A stretch of DNA of 64,000 nucleotides from Bradyrhizobium sp. 1 (GTDB taxonomy: Bacteria > Pseudomonadota > Alphaproteobacteria > Rhizobiales > Xanthobacteraceae): contig NZ_JADPJH010000022.1 in the NCBI RefSeq assembly GCF_023073315.1, positions 315,944-379,943 of the forward strand, read 5' to 3'. Under the pieces are notes generated by a model. That model did no database searches and was not told where the DNA came from. It saw only the letters and a program-made list of their open reading frames with translations. The translations under genes were made by a program, and so were the position numbers. Below, piece by piece: positions 52,477 through 60,080 of the stretch. Every line of letters begins with the position of its first letter. The first letter of the stretch is position 1.

Positions 52477-53550
52477 ATGCGCACCCATTCGATCGCAGCC
52501 ATTCCCGCCGACGGCATCGGCCCCGAGGTTATCACCGCCGGTGTCCGCGTGCTGGAGGCTCTGGCAAAACGCAGCGGCGACCTCGCCTTCAACATCAAGA
52601 CGTTCGACTGGGGCTCGGACTATTACAAGAAGCACGGCGTGATGATGCCGGCCGATGGCCTCGCGGAGCTGAAGAAGTTCGACGCGATCTATTTCGGCGC
52701 GGTCGGCGCGCCTGATGTGCCCGACCACATCACGCTGTGGGGCCTGCGTCTGCCGATCTGCCAGGGCTTTGACCAATACGCCAACGTGCGGCCGACCAAG
52801 ATTCTGCCGGGCGTGGCCTCGCCGCTGCGCAATGTCGGCATCGGCGATCTCGACTGGGTGATCGTACGCGAGAACTCGGAAGGCGAATATGCCGGCATGG
52901 GCGGCCGCGCGCACCGGGGCCTGCCGGAAGAAGTCGGCACCGAAGTGGCTGTGTTCACCCGCGTCGGCGTCACCCGCATCATGCGCTATGCGTTCCAGCT
53001 CGCGCAGTCGCGCCCGCGCAAATTCCTCACCGTCGTGACCAAGTCGAACGCGCAGCGCCATGGCATGGTGATGTGGGACGAGATCGCAGCCGAGGTCGCC
53101 GACGAATTCCCGGATGTCACCTGGGACAAGATGCTGGTCGATGCCATGACGGTGCGCATGACGCTGCATCCGAAGAGCCTCGACACCATCGTTGCGACCA
53201 ATCTCCATGCCGACATCCTGTCCGACCTCGCCGGCGCTCTCGCGGGCAGTCTCGGCGTGGCACCGACCGGCAACATCGATCCGCAGCGCCGCTTTCCCTC
53301 GATGTTCGAACCGATCCACGGCTCGGCCTTCGACATCACCGGCAAGGGCATCGCCAATCCGGTCGCGACGTTCTGGACCGGCGCGCAGATGCTGGAGCAT
53401 CTCGGCGAGAAGGACGCGGCGTTGCGGCTGATGGCGGCGGTCGAGCGCGTCTGCGCGGCCGGCGTGCTGACGCCTGATGTCGGCGGTAAGGCGACGACCA
53501 AGGAAGTCACAGATGCCGTGATCGACGCGATCCACGGGTCGAACGCCTAG
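52477..53550 (+). CDS. Tartrate dehydrogenase / D-malate dehydrogenase (decarboxylating)
   Basis: 357 residues of the isocitrate/isopropylmalate dehydrogenase superfamily. IPADGIGPEVITAGV opens the fold; VRENSEGEYAGMGGRAH and TKSNAQRHGMVMWDE carry substrate residues, and EPIHGSAFDITGKG the NAD loop. The pattern fits TtuC/DmlA, which oxidises tartrate or D-malate. It is encoded with an ACS-type transporter and divergent from a LysR gene, supporting a tartrate or malate use unit. Confidence 0.88.
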   Translation: MRTHSIAAIPADGIGPEVITAGVRVLEALAKRSGDLAFNIKTFDWGSDYYKKHGVMMPADGLAELKKFDAIYFGAVGAPDVPDHITLWGLRLPICQGFDQYANVRPTKILPGVASPLRNVGIGDLDWVIVRENSEGEYAGMGGRAHRGLPEEVGTEVAVFTRVGVTRIMRYAFQLAQSRPRKFLTVVTKSNAQRHGMVMWDEIAAEVADEFPDVTWDKMLVDAMTVRMTLHPKSLDTIVATNLHADILSDLAGALAGSLGVAPTGNIDPQRRFPSMFEPIHGSAFDITGKGIANPVATFWTGAQMLEHLGEKDAALRLMAAVERVCAAGVLTPDVGGKATTKEVTDAVIDAIHGSNA

Positions 53551-53650
53551 AGGGTGGATGGCATCGGCACTGCGATCACGATCGGGAGGCGATCTTCCGC
53601 TTGCTTCCCGAAAGGCGGAGGGGGGTTTCCAAAATTTTTTGGATTCCCTC

Positions 53651-53679
53651 TTGAAACCAGAATGGCTTTTTTTTATTTT
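53651..53679 (+). promoter_or_regulatory. Promoter of the Hsp20 gene
   Basis: TTGAAA (53651-53656) and TATTTT (53674-53679) are spaced by 17 bases, the spacing of a sigma-70-type promoter. The predicted start near 53685 coincides with the first hairpin of the ROSE element. ROSE-controlled genes of Bradyrhizobium are known to use such promoters, with heat control at the RNA level. Confidence 0.6.
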
Positions 53680-53680
53680 T

Positions 53681-53798
53681 CCGTTGCCGCCGTGAGGTGG
53701 CAATCCCGACGCCTGATGGGTCGGGAAAGGTTGAGACGGGCACCGGTCGTGTCCGGTGCCGCTCGTATCCATTTTGCTCTTTGGAGGATCTGGCTATG
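53681..53798 (+). promoter_or_regulatory. ROSE-type RNA thermometer in the Hsp20 5' leader
   Basis: Four consecutive hairpins can be drawn: TTGCCGCC with GGTGGCAA; CCCGAC with GTCGGG; GGCACCGG with CCGGTGCC; and a last one in which TTGCTC opposes GGAGGAT just before the ATG. This last sequence, TTGCTCTTTGGAGGATCTGG, is the conserved ROSE signature. At normal temperature the ribosome site is paired; heat melts it. The identification rests on visible complementarity and on the known family. Confidence 0.9.
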
Positions 53799-54251
53799 CG
53801 CACTTACGACTTCTCTCCGCTATGGCGTTCGACCATTGGCTTCGATCGCCTCTTCGACCTCGTGGATGCGGCACAGCGTGCCGGCGAGGACAGTTATCCC
53901 CCCTACAACATCGAACGCGTCGGCGACGATCGCTATCGGATTTCGCTTGCGATTGCGGGCTTCTCCCCAGACGAGATCTCGGTGACTGCCGAGCAGAACG
54001 CGGTGATCGTCGAAGGAAACAAGGCGGACAAAGCCGAACGCGAATATCTCTACCACGGCATTTCCGCGCGGGCCTTCAAGCGGCAGTTCAACCTGGCCGA
54101 CTATGTTCAGGTGCACAGCGCAGCGTTCGAGAACGGTCTGCTCAAGATCGAACTGATCCGGGAAATCCCTGAAGCGATGAAACCGCGGCGAATTGCCATC
54201 AACGGCGCGCCGTCCGGCACCGTGCATCAACTCGAGGATAAAGCCGCCTGA
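53796..54251 (+). CDS. Small heat-shock protein Hsp20 (alpha-crystallin)
   Basis: 151 residues. The N-terminus MRTYDFSPLWRSTIGFDRLF is the class A rhizobial sHsp form. The alpha-crystallin domain spans about residues 38-130 (YNIERVGDDRYRISLAIAGF, then FKRQFNLADYVQVHSAAFENGLLKI), and the tail has RRIAIN, the IxI-like contact. It holds unfolding proteins as a chaperone. Translation is controlled by the ROSE thermometer; three small genes follow. Confidence 0.95.
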   Translation: MRTYDFSPLWRSTIGFDRLFDLVDAAQRAGEDSYPPYNIERVGDDRYRISLAIAGFSPDEISVTAEQNAVIVEGNKADKAEREYLYHGISARAFKRQFNLADYVQVHSAAFENGLLKIELIREIPEAMKPRRIAINGAPSGTVHQLEDKAA

Positions 54252-54274
54252 ATTTCGTTTATCGGAGGCCTGGT

Positions 54275-54301
54275 GATCTCGCCCGATCGTCGGGCGGGAT
54301 C
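54275..54301 (+). terminator. Hairpin after Hsp20, possible terminator or processing site
   Basis: GATCTCGCCCGA and TCGGGCGGGATC pair at 11 of 12 positions around a 3-base loop. No T-run follows. It lies 23 bases after the Hsp20 stop and about 70 bases before the next start codon, so it may reduce rather than end read-through. Confidence 0.45.
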
Positions 54302-54370
54302 GGCCATTGCCTTCGATCGTGTACCCGAATGCAGCCAGAGGTTTTAGCGAAAGGAGAAGGAGGACCTCTC

Positions 54371-54688
54371 ATGATCGATCATGCCGACAACATCATCGAC
54401 CTGAAAGCGATACTGCACCCCGGCTCTGTCTACGATCATCCCCGCGACGTCGTCGCCGATGCAACTCTGTCGATCGGCGAGAAACGGGCGATCCTCGCGT
54501 CCTGGGCTTCGGACGCAGCCAGCGTTGCCTCGAACCCGGCGCTGAGGGAACTGCCGGGCTCAGACAGGCCCATCACCATCGACGAAATTCTGGAAGCGCT
54601 CGCGACACTGGACCACCATCCAAAGGGGCCTCCGGGTGGCAAGCCGGTCCGCAGGAGATCCGTCTCGCGGACCGATCTCGCAGCCTAG
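54371..54688 (+). CDS. Small unknown protein of the Hsp20 cluster (105 aa)
   Basis: The ATG has GGAGG 9 bases upstream. The sequence shows IIDLKAILHPGSVYDHPRDVVADATLSIGEKRAILASWASDA, a pattern found in short conserved rhizobial proteins near small heat-shock genes. The C-terminal end is basic (GKPVRRRSVSRTDLAA). Cytoplasmic; no motif of known activity. The next gene starts 28 bases downstream. Confidence 0.7.
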   Translation: MIDHADNIIDLKAILHPGSVYDHPRDVVADATLSIGEKRAILASWASDAASVASNPALRELPGSDRPITIDEILEALATLDHHPKGPPGGKPVRRRSVSRTDLAA

Positions 54689-54716
54689 GCAACGACCGCT
54701 CAACGGGATTACGACG

Positions 54717-54953
54717 ATGATTGATACAGAGCTCGCCTTGTTACGCACGCACCGCAATAACATCAGCCGCTACCAGCGTTTGCTCAAGACCGAACTGACC
54801 GAGTTCGAGCGGCGGTTCATTGAGAGGCGCCTGGCTGAGGAACGCTCCGCGATCGAGAAGCTCGCGGCCTTCACGTTTCCTCTCGCATTTCACACTCCCA
54901 ACAGGGCGAGCGAGAACGCAACCGCGCCCCTGACAGCAAGCAGCCACGGCTAA
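54717..54953 (+). CDS. Small coiled-coil-like unknown protein (78 aa)
   Basis: MIDTELALLRTHRNNISRYQRLLKTELTEFERRFIERRLAEER is a long charged helix pair, and the tail is Ala/Thr-rich. It is between two other small genes in the same direction and near the Hsp20 gene. No known domain. Confidence 0.65.
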   Translation: MIDTELALLRTHRNNISRYQRLLKTELTEFERRFIERRLAEERSAIEKLAAFTFPLAFHTPNRASENATAPLTASSHG

Positions 54954-54957
54954 TTGA

Positions 54958-55227
54958 ATGTCCGATGACCTCCCGACATTCGAAATGTTCTTGAAAAGGT
55001 GCGGCCGAAGGACATGGCGGTGGCGTGTTTGCACGACGGAAGGACGCCTGGTCATGCACGGGTCCGAAAATGGTCGACCCGCCGCCAAATACGCGGCTGA
55101 AAGGGCATTGTTTCAAATGCTTCTGACCGCGCCCTATCGATCGGCGAGCCATGCTTCCGCCATGGCTCGCTCCAACTTGTCGACACCTGCATCGAGATGG
55201 TTGCCCCGGCATCGGATGCGCGAATGA
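54958..55227 (+). CDS. Small unknown protein (89 aa)
   Basis: The ATG lies 4 bases after the previous stop, so translation is probably coupled. FEMFLKRCGRRTWRWRVCTTEGRLVMHGSENGRPAAKYAAERAL looks like a compact alpha/beta unit. The final stretch is less protein-like. Function unknown; membership of the Hsp20 transcript is inferred from spacing. Confidence 0.5.
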   Translation: MSDDLPTFEMFLKRCGRRTWRWRVCTTEGRLVMHGSENGRPAAKYAAERALFQMLLTAPYRSASHASAMARSNLSTPASRWLPRHRMRE

Positions 55228-55289
55228 CAAGATCAGGCCCGGGACGGCATCAGATGCCCGTCCCGGCCATGGTGTCCCGTCGTGGCCGC

Positions 55290-56234
55290 TTACCGCCGTC
55301 CAGCCGGCGGAGACGGCGGCGTCGCCATCGCCGCGGCAGGCTCCGGCGGCGTCAGGTGGCGCGGGACGATGATGGTTTGGCCCGGCGTGAGCGGCGCGTT
55401 CTCGGCAAGCGAGTTGCTCTGCGCGAGCGTCCAGACCGGCACGCGATTGGCTGCGGCGATGCTTTCCATAGTGTCGCCCCGGCGTACCGGCACCCGCACG
55501 CCGCTATCCCACAATTCGACCAGCGTATCCCCGGGCACGAGATAGCGCAGCGGCACGGTGTCGCCCTGAGCCTGCGGCTGAATGCGCGGCAGCTGCGTCA
55601 CCATCTCGATGATCTGGCGATGGATGTCGTCGGACTTCTCGATGTTGATGTGAGAGACCCGCGAGTTCTCCTTCAAATCGTAGCTCGCATAGTGGCCACG
55701 ATAGCCCGGCAACGCCACCACATTGCCCCCACCGAGCACGCTGTCGGAGAGGAAGATATTGATGAAGCGCTCGACATTGAGCGGCACGTCGTCGGTCGCA
55801 TGCGCGGGGTCGATGGTGATGACGAGGCTGATCGGGATGTTTTCCTTGGCCGCCATCTCGGAGATGATGACCGAGCACAACCCGCCCATGGAATGGCCGA
55901 TCAGCACGATCGGCGCCGGCGTTTCCTTGTAGCTGGCGATGGCGCGATCGCCGATCCACCGGCAGATGGTGAATTCGTTGACGTCGGCCGAGAACCCGGC
56001 CTTCGTCAGCTTCTCTTCGAGCCGGTCCATGCCGGTCGAGAAGAACGGGCCCATGGCGCCGCGGAACAGGTAGATCTTTGGCGGTGGCAGCGGCTCGGCC
56101 GGCGGAGCAGGAGGCGGCGCGGTGGCCGCCACCGCCGCGCGCTTCGACTTGGCAGGTGAGGCAACGGCCACGCCGGTGCCCAGGGCGAGCAGCGCAACCA
56201 CTGCCAGCGCGACGACTCGCCTTGGATCAAGCAT
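55290..56234 (-). CDS. Lipase-like alpha/beta hydrolase fused to LysM
   Basis: About 314 residues. A signal segment (VVALAVVALLALGTGVAVAS) is followed by an alpha/beta hydrolase whose nucleophile elbow is IGHSMGGLCSV, then by a C-terminal LysM domain (VRRGDTMESIAAANRVPVWTLAQSN and LTPGQTIIVP) that binds peptidoglycan. The combination suggests an esterase held in the cell wall. The start was placed at the ATG before the signal; an ATG at 56390 would extend it and overlap a tandem repeat. Confidence 0.75.
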   Translation of the reverse strand: MLDPRRVVALAVVALLALGTGVAVASPAKSKRAAVAATAPPPAPPAEPLPPPKIYLFRGAMGPFFSTGMDRLEEKLTKAGFSADVNEFTICRWIGDRAIASYKETPAPIVLIGHSMGGLCSVIISEMAAKENIPISLVITIDPAHATDDVPLNVERFINIFLSDSVLGGGNVVALPGYRGHYASYDLKENSRVSHINIEKSDDIHRQIIEMVTQLPRIQPQAQGDTVPLRYLVPGDTLVELWDSGVRVPVRRGDTMESIAAANRVPVWTLAQSNSLAENAPLTPGQTIIVPRHLTPPEPAAAMATPPSPPAGRR

Positions 56235-56381
56235 CAGTTCAGCAGTCCCACCACGGGAGGCCGCCGCCTCCCCCGCGGGCTTAGTGACCACCGATTGGGT
56301 GGATTTTGGGGCACGGAACCGGCCACGACGCCCCATCGGGGCCCCGTAGCCTGCCCGCCGGCAGCCCGGCATCAATCGAAC

Positions 56382-56430
56382 GGAACCCATTTAATTGAAA
56401 GGAACCCCATTTAATTGAAAGGAACCCATG
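56382..56430. repeat. Tandem 20-base duplication at the lipoprotein stop codon
   Basis: The unit GGAACCCATTTAATTGAAA occurs twice in a row (56382-56400 and 56401-56420, the second with one extra C) and a third partial copy GGAACCCAT follows. The stop codon of the lipoprotein gene lies in the second copy; the first copy is a duplicate of its last codons. It looks like a recent slippage or duplication event. Confidence 0.7.
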
Positions 56431-56812
56431 GTTGGGCTTCGCAGGCATCGAAGATCACCGAACTCTGGATACCCTTGTAGGCATCATCGTCGAAAAAGAC
56501 CGAATAGGCGGGGCGTCCGCCGGCTGAAGGGCCGCGCTGCCTCAGGCAGACGAAATACGATCCCGGCCCGTGGTCGGTAGGGCGGACGGCGGTTGTCTCC
56601 ATTCCCCCGGTCAGCTTGGCCTCGGTGGCCCCTTTTGTGACGCCCTCCTGCACCGCCTTGGTGCTCGGTGCGCGCGCAGGCTGATAGGCCGGAGGCAGAT
56701 TCGCGCTCGACGCACACCCCGCCAGCAAGAGTATCAAGACAGCGGACAAGGCTTGCAGGGGTCTGCGGCAGACGAAGGCCGACCTTCGCGCCAGCTCAAA
56801 TCGTAAATGCAT
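56411..56812 (-). CDS. Putative lipoprotein of unknown function (133 aa)
   Basis: The N-terminus ends in a lipobox, VLILLLAGCASS, so the protein is probably lipid-anchored. The mature part is polar with VRPTDHGPGSYFVCLRQRG and YSVFFDDDAYKG, and a Cys pair (FVCLRQ, FDACEAQ) that may form a disulfide. No domain recognised. It ends inside a tandem duplication. Confidence 0.7.
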   Translation of the reverse strand: MHLRFELARRSAFVCRRPLQALSAVLILLLAGCASSANLPPAYQPARAPSTKAVQEGVTKGATEAKLTGGMETTAVRPTDHGPGSYFVCLRQRGPSAGGRPAYSVFFDDDAYKGIQSSVIFDACEAQPWVPFN

Positions 56813-56847
56813 CGCTTACCCTCGGCGCCGCGATCGATGCGCGCGCC

Positions 56848-57102
56848 TCACCCCTGGGTCAGGAAGAGATAGAAGCAGCCCGCGACCGTGGGCAGGAACG
56901 CGATCAGGGCGGTCATCCAGAAGCCGGGCTCGAGGATCGGGTCATCCTTCTCGCCGGCGACACGCCGATCCACGTTGGTTCGGCTCCACGTCTCGTCGGC
57001 GGTGAACAGCGGAGCGCTCCCCGCGCTCGCGCGAGCTTCGGAGCGCGCGGCGCTTTCGCGCAGAGGGCGCTGGGAGAGACCAATTGTTCGGGATGTCAGC
57101 AT
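56848..57102 (-). CDS. Small single-span membrane protein (84 aa)
   Basis: A polar N-terminal half (Arg/Ser/Glu-rich) is followed by one membrane helix near the C-terminus, FWMTALIAFLPTVAGCFYLFL. It lies between two lipoprotein genes on the same strand. Unknown function; start uncertain. Confidence 0.45.
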   Translation of the reverse strand: MLTSRTIGLSQRPLRESAARSEARASAGSAPLFTADETWSRTNVDRRVAGEKDDPILEPGFWMTALIAFLPTVAGCFYLFLTQG

Positions 57103-57176
57103 GTCATCTACTCTGGTCGGTTACGAATATGTCGAATACGGACGCCACGAGGAACGCAGTCAGGAACGCGTCCAAT

Positions 57177-58052
57177 TCATTGCGTCAGCGTCTGCTCTGA
57201 ATTCACCGCGGGCGCAGGTGCCGGTGCCGGACTGGCCTTCGCACCGGAATCCGTCCAGGCAGGCGGCAGGCCGAGCCCCTGCCCCGCCATGCCGGTCAGG
57301 CCCGGAAACCGCCCGAATGCTTCGCACGCGACATATTTCGGCGCGCCGCCGAGCCGCACGGGGATGGTGTCCATCGGAGGCAGCGCAGGCATGCCGCCGA
57401 ACGGAGATTCTCCTGTCGTCACCAGCTTGGCGAAGTCGGCGCCGAAATCGGCGGCCAGATCGTAAGCATCGCCCTCGTCCGCGATCCGCGCGGAATTCGT
57501 GATGGAGTTGGCGCCACGCGCCCAGAGCATCGCGGCCTTCTGAAATCCGGCGAAGTCGCGCGCTTCCGCCTCGACCGAGAGAGTGCCGAGCCCGACCGGA
57601 AGCCTCGGCACGGGCACCGGCACGCCGGGGAGGGCAACGGTCTTGGCAAGCGACAGCGCTCTCGATGTGCCCGAGGCGGTCGGGCTGGTCGGCGTCGCAT
57701 GAGTCACCGTGGCCTGAACCGTGAGGTCGGCGTCGTCTTCGGCGGCAACGATCCGGAAGCGTTCGCTCAGGCGGAGACACAGTTCGCGGCTGATGGCGTT
57801 CGCGACCAGGCGGCGCTCCTTTTCATTCAGGGCGACGTCGCCGCGCGCGGGAAAGACGGTTGTCGCGATCCGCACGGTCTTTGCCGCCAGCAGATCCTTC
57901 TTGTTGACGCGAATCTGGGACTTGGTGACCAGCCCGTTGGCGTCCGACATCCGGTCGTAGCTCCCGAGCGAACCGGCTCGTTCGAGCGGCGCAGTCGCAC
58001 ACCCACCGAGCGCGAACGTGACGCACATCAGGGCCGCCCGTTGCAAGCGCAT
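57177..58052 (-). CDS. DUF3313-like lipoprotein
   Basis: About 291 residues. The lipobox is TFALGGCATAP. The body (SYDRMSDANGLVTKSQIRVNKKDLLAAKTVRIATTVF, then LTVQATVTHATPTSP) resembles the DUF3313 family of outer-membrane-attached proteins of unknown role. A Pro/Ala tail ends it. The ATG at 58052 was chosen over a GTG at 58064. Upstream lies a TTAGA-N8-TCTAG operator shared in type with the TetR gene across the gap. Confidence 0.7.
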   Translation of the reverse strand: MRLQRAALMCVTFALGGCATAPLERAGSLGSYDRMSDANGLVTKSQIRVNKKDLLAAKTVRIATTVFPARGDVALNEKERRLVANAISRELCLRLSERFRIVAAEDDADLTVQATVTHATPTSPTASGTSRALSLAKTVALPGVPVPVPRLPVGLGTLSVEAEARDFAGFQKAAMLWARGANSITNSARIADEGDAYDLAADFGADFAKLVTTGESPFGGMPALPPMDTIPVRLGGAPKYVACEAFGRFPGLTGMAGQGLGLPPAWTDSGAKASPAPAPAPAVNSEQTLTQ

Positions 58053-58077
58053 GGTCCCACTCACGCCCGATTAATTG

Positions 58078-58095
58078 TTAGATAGATCACTCTAG
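58078..58095. promoter_or_regulatory. Operator copy near the DUF3313-like gene
   Basis: TTAGA and TCTAG are separated by 8 bases, the same spacing as the perfect site at 58131-58152. It lies 26 bases before the lipoprotein start codon. One position of the dyad is imperfect. Confidence 0.5.
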
Positions 58096-58130
58096 TAATC
58101 ACTCTCACACCCCCTGCACCCCGTCAACAT

Positions 58131-58152
58131 AATTAGATGGAACTCTCTAATT
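58131..58152. promoter_or_regulatory. Operator copy near the TetR gene
   Basis: AATTAGA and TCTAATT are exact reverse complements across 8 bases, 63 bases before the TetR start. The pair of sites with equal spacing, one facing each gene, fits repression of both divergent genes by the TetR product. Confidence 0.65.
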
Positions 58153-58215
58153 TTGATTTTATCGAGGCGAACGACCGTGCTAAATGAGGCGTCAGGGGGA
58201 TGGGAGACGCGCGCT

Positions 58216-58875
58216 TTGAGGAAAGTCGACCCGGTCAAGCATGAGCAGAAGCGCGGCGAGATCATCGGCGCCGCGCTACGCTGCTTCACCCGGGACGGCT
58301 TCCGCGGCGCCAGCACGACGGACATCTGCGCCGAGGCCGGGATCAGCCCGGGCCACCTCTATCACTACTTCCCGAGCAAGTTGGCGATCGTCGAGACGTT
58401 GATCGACATGGGTCTCGCGCGTACGGCGCTGCGGTTTGAAAAGATCCTCGCGGCCACCGACGTGATCGAGGCGCTGCTCGCCGACATCGAGGAAACCAGC
58501 CTGCGGTTTCGTCCCGCCCAGATCCTCAACCTGGATGGCCTCGCGGAGGCCGCGCGCAATCCGGAATTCGCCAAGGTCATTGAACGGCACACCGCGACCG
58601 TCCGCCGCATGTGGAGCGATTTCCTACGCCAGGCGCAAAGCCAGGGACGGGTCGATCCGGGACTGGACCCGGAGGCGACGGCGAACATCCTGATCGCCCT
58701 CGTCGACGGATCCCGCGCAATGCCGATCCGCAATCCGAAGCTGGATATCAAGCAGAGCGTGGCGCATCTGAGGACGATGCTGGAGCGCTTCCTGAGCCCG
58801 ACCGCAGTGCAGGGCACCGCGAACAAGCCGCGCAATCAGGCCAGTCGTCCGCTCAAGCTGGTCAGGAAGCGATAA
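58216..58875 (+). CDS. TetR/AcrR family transcriptional regulator
   Basis: About 219 residues from a TTG preceded by GGGAGA 8 bases upstream; a GTG at 58177 is an alternative. The helix-turn-helix shows ALRCFTRDGFRGASTTDICAEAGISPGHLYHYFPSK. The rest is a helical ligand domain and a basic tail. It is divergent from the DUF3313-like lipoprotein gene across 163 bases that contain two matched operators. Confidence 0.9.
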   Translation: MRKVDPVKHEQKRGEIIGAALRCFTRDGFRGASTTDICAEAGISPGHLYHYFPSKLAIVETLIDMGLARTALRFEKILAATDVIEALLADIEETSLRFRPAQILNLDGLAEAARNPEFAKVIERHTATVRRMWSDFLRQAQSQGRVDPGLDPEATANILIALVDGSRAMPIRNPKLDIKQSVAHLRTMLERFLSPTAVQGTANKPRNQASRPLKLVRKR

Positions 58876-58990
58876 GACGGTCGCCTTCTCGTCAAGCCCG
58901 AGCCGCCATGTCCGCAACCTGCCGGGGCGTCGTACCAGCGCGCCAATGTTGCGCAATGCGTATCGATATTGCGCGATGTCAAAGAAAGAC

Positions 58991-59004
58991 CTGATCCGGA
59001 TCAA
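58991..59004. promoter_or_regulatory. FNR/FixK-type box upstream of a small secreted protein gene
   Basis: CTGATCCGGATCAA matches TTGAT-N4-ATCAA at nine of ten fixed positions. The centre is 41.5 bases from 59039, which lies 42 bases before the ATG at 59081, a normal leader length. This fits control by an oxygen-responsive FNR/FixK protein. Confidence 0.55.
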
Positions 59005-59080
59005 AGCCCCGTGACAAGGTCTCGCACTTACGCAGACGTGATGCGGCTTGGCGACTTTCCATCTTAGGCCATTCCGACCG

Positions 59081-59353
59081 ATGTCCGAGACGGAATACGC
59101 CGTGCAGAGATTTTCCGCCGTGGTCTTCGCCACAATCATGCTGATGCTTGTGCCCGCAGCAACGCAGGCACGCGGCGGCCATCATGGCCTCGGTGGCGGC
59201 GGATTTGGCCATAGCGGGCACGGGATGCACGCGAACGGCGCCGACGCCTTTGCCGGCGACCGCAAGCGAGCCGAGGACCCCTACGTGAAGGCGGCGCTCG
59301 AAGAAGAAGAGCGCGTGCTGAAGAAGCTCAACAGCATCTGCCGCGGCTGCTAG
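59081..59353 (+). CDS. Small secreted His/Gly-rich protein
   Basis: 90 residues. A hydrophobic segment (SAVVFATIMLMLVPAATQA) is a likely signal peptide. The mature part begins GGHHGLGGGGFGHSGHGMH, rich in His and Gly, and ends KKLNSICRGC with two Cys. Such His-rich stretches can bind copper, nickel or zinc. It has a near-perfect FNR/FixK box at the right distance, so expression under low oxygen is possible. Function unknown. Confidence 0.6.
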   Translation: MSETEYAVQRFSAVVFATIMLMLVPAATQARGGHHGLGGGGFGHSGHGMHANGADAFAGDRKRAEDPYVKAALEEEERVLKKLNSICRGC

Positions 59354-59368
59354 GCAAGCGCATCGTGA

Positions 59369-59992
59369 TCACTGCCTGCTCTTGAGCCTGCTGCGATGCG
59401 CCGCCTGCTTGGCGCGATTGCCGCAAATCGCCATGGCGCACCATCGTCGCGCGCGCCGGCGGGTGTGATCGGCGAACAGCATCGTGCAGCCATGGCCCTC
59501 GCACGCCTTCACGTCGGAAAAATCTTCCTCGCAGACGAACTTCGCCATCGCCTCACCGATGGGCAACAGCAGGGAATGGGGTGATTGCCAGCGCCGCGTC
59601 GTCCGCAGCGCGAGGCCGTGATTGCCGTCGTCGTGCCGCGGTTCGATCCGGCTGAACACCTCGTCTTGCTCCAGCAGGCTGTTCAGCGGACCGAGCTCCT
59701 GCAGGGCCGTCGAGGTGAGCGGCCGGCCCGCATGCTTGCGAACAAATTCCCTGAACCACTCGCGCAAGGCCCGCGCCTGATCGGCGAGTTCGTCCAACTC
59801 ACCCGGCTTCGCGCGCGCGCTCAGCGCATCCAGCTTCTCCGTGGGCACCAACTTCGCCTGTGCCAGCCAATCGATCAGCCCTTCGCCGTCGTCGATCCAG
59901 TCGACCGGGGTATCGACCGGCGTGGCGATCGAATTGAGGAAATCGAGACCGAGCGAGTCGGCAATGAACATGGCAGGCGGTCTGTTTGGCAC
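59369..59992 (-). CDS. CGNR zinc-finger protein (ABATE domain)
   Basis: 207 residues. The N-terminal stress-linked ABATE domain (LGLDFLNSIATPVDTPVDWIDD) is followed by the CGNR zinc finger: CEGHGCTMLFADHTRRRARRWCAMAICGNRAK, with four Cys for zinc and basic residues that may bind DNA. The GTG at 59992 has GGAGAG 6 bases upstream. It is divergent from an alpha/beta hydrolase gene across a palindrome-rich region, so it may be the local regulator. Confidence 0.85.
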   Translation of the reverse strand: MPNRPPAMFIADSLGLDFLNSIATPVDTPVDWIDDGEGLIDWLAQAKLVPTEKLDALSARAKPGELDELADQARALREWFREFVRKHAGRPLTSTALQELGPLNSLLEQDEVFSRIEPRHDDGNHGLALRTTRRWQSPHSLLLPIGEAMAKFVCEEDFSDVKACEGHGCTMLFADHTRRRARRWCAMAICGNRAKQAAHRSRLKSRQ

Positions 59993-60021
59993 GTGTGGCT
60001 CTCCAGCCGGAAACGCCCTCT

Positions 60022-60080
60022 ACGTAACCTGTAAAATGCATATTGACAAGTTACGCCGCCAAGACGTAACCTTATAAGGT
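60022..60080. promoter_or_regulatory. Palindrome-rich divergent control region
   Basis: ACGTAACCT occurs at 60022-60030 and again at 60064-60072. CGTAACCTG (60023) has the inverted partner CAAGTTACG (60047-60055), 8 of 9 matching. ACCTTATAAGGT at 60069-60080 is a perfect 12-base palindrome. These lie between the CGNR gene and the first hydrolase gene and look like sites for a dimeric regulator. Confidence 0.55.

Noticed and set aside
51157..53550. Isopropylmalate dehydrogenase (leucine synthesis)
   Set aside because: The enzyme belongs to the same superfamily, but the active-site region and the adjacent ACS-type transporter and LysR gene fit tartrate/D-malate use better.
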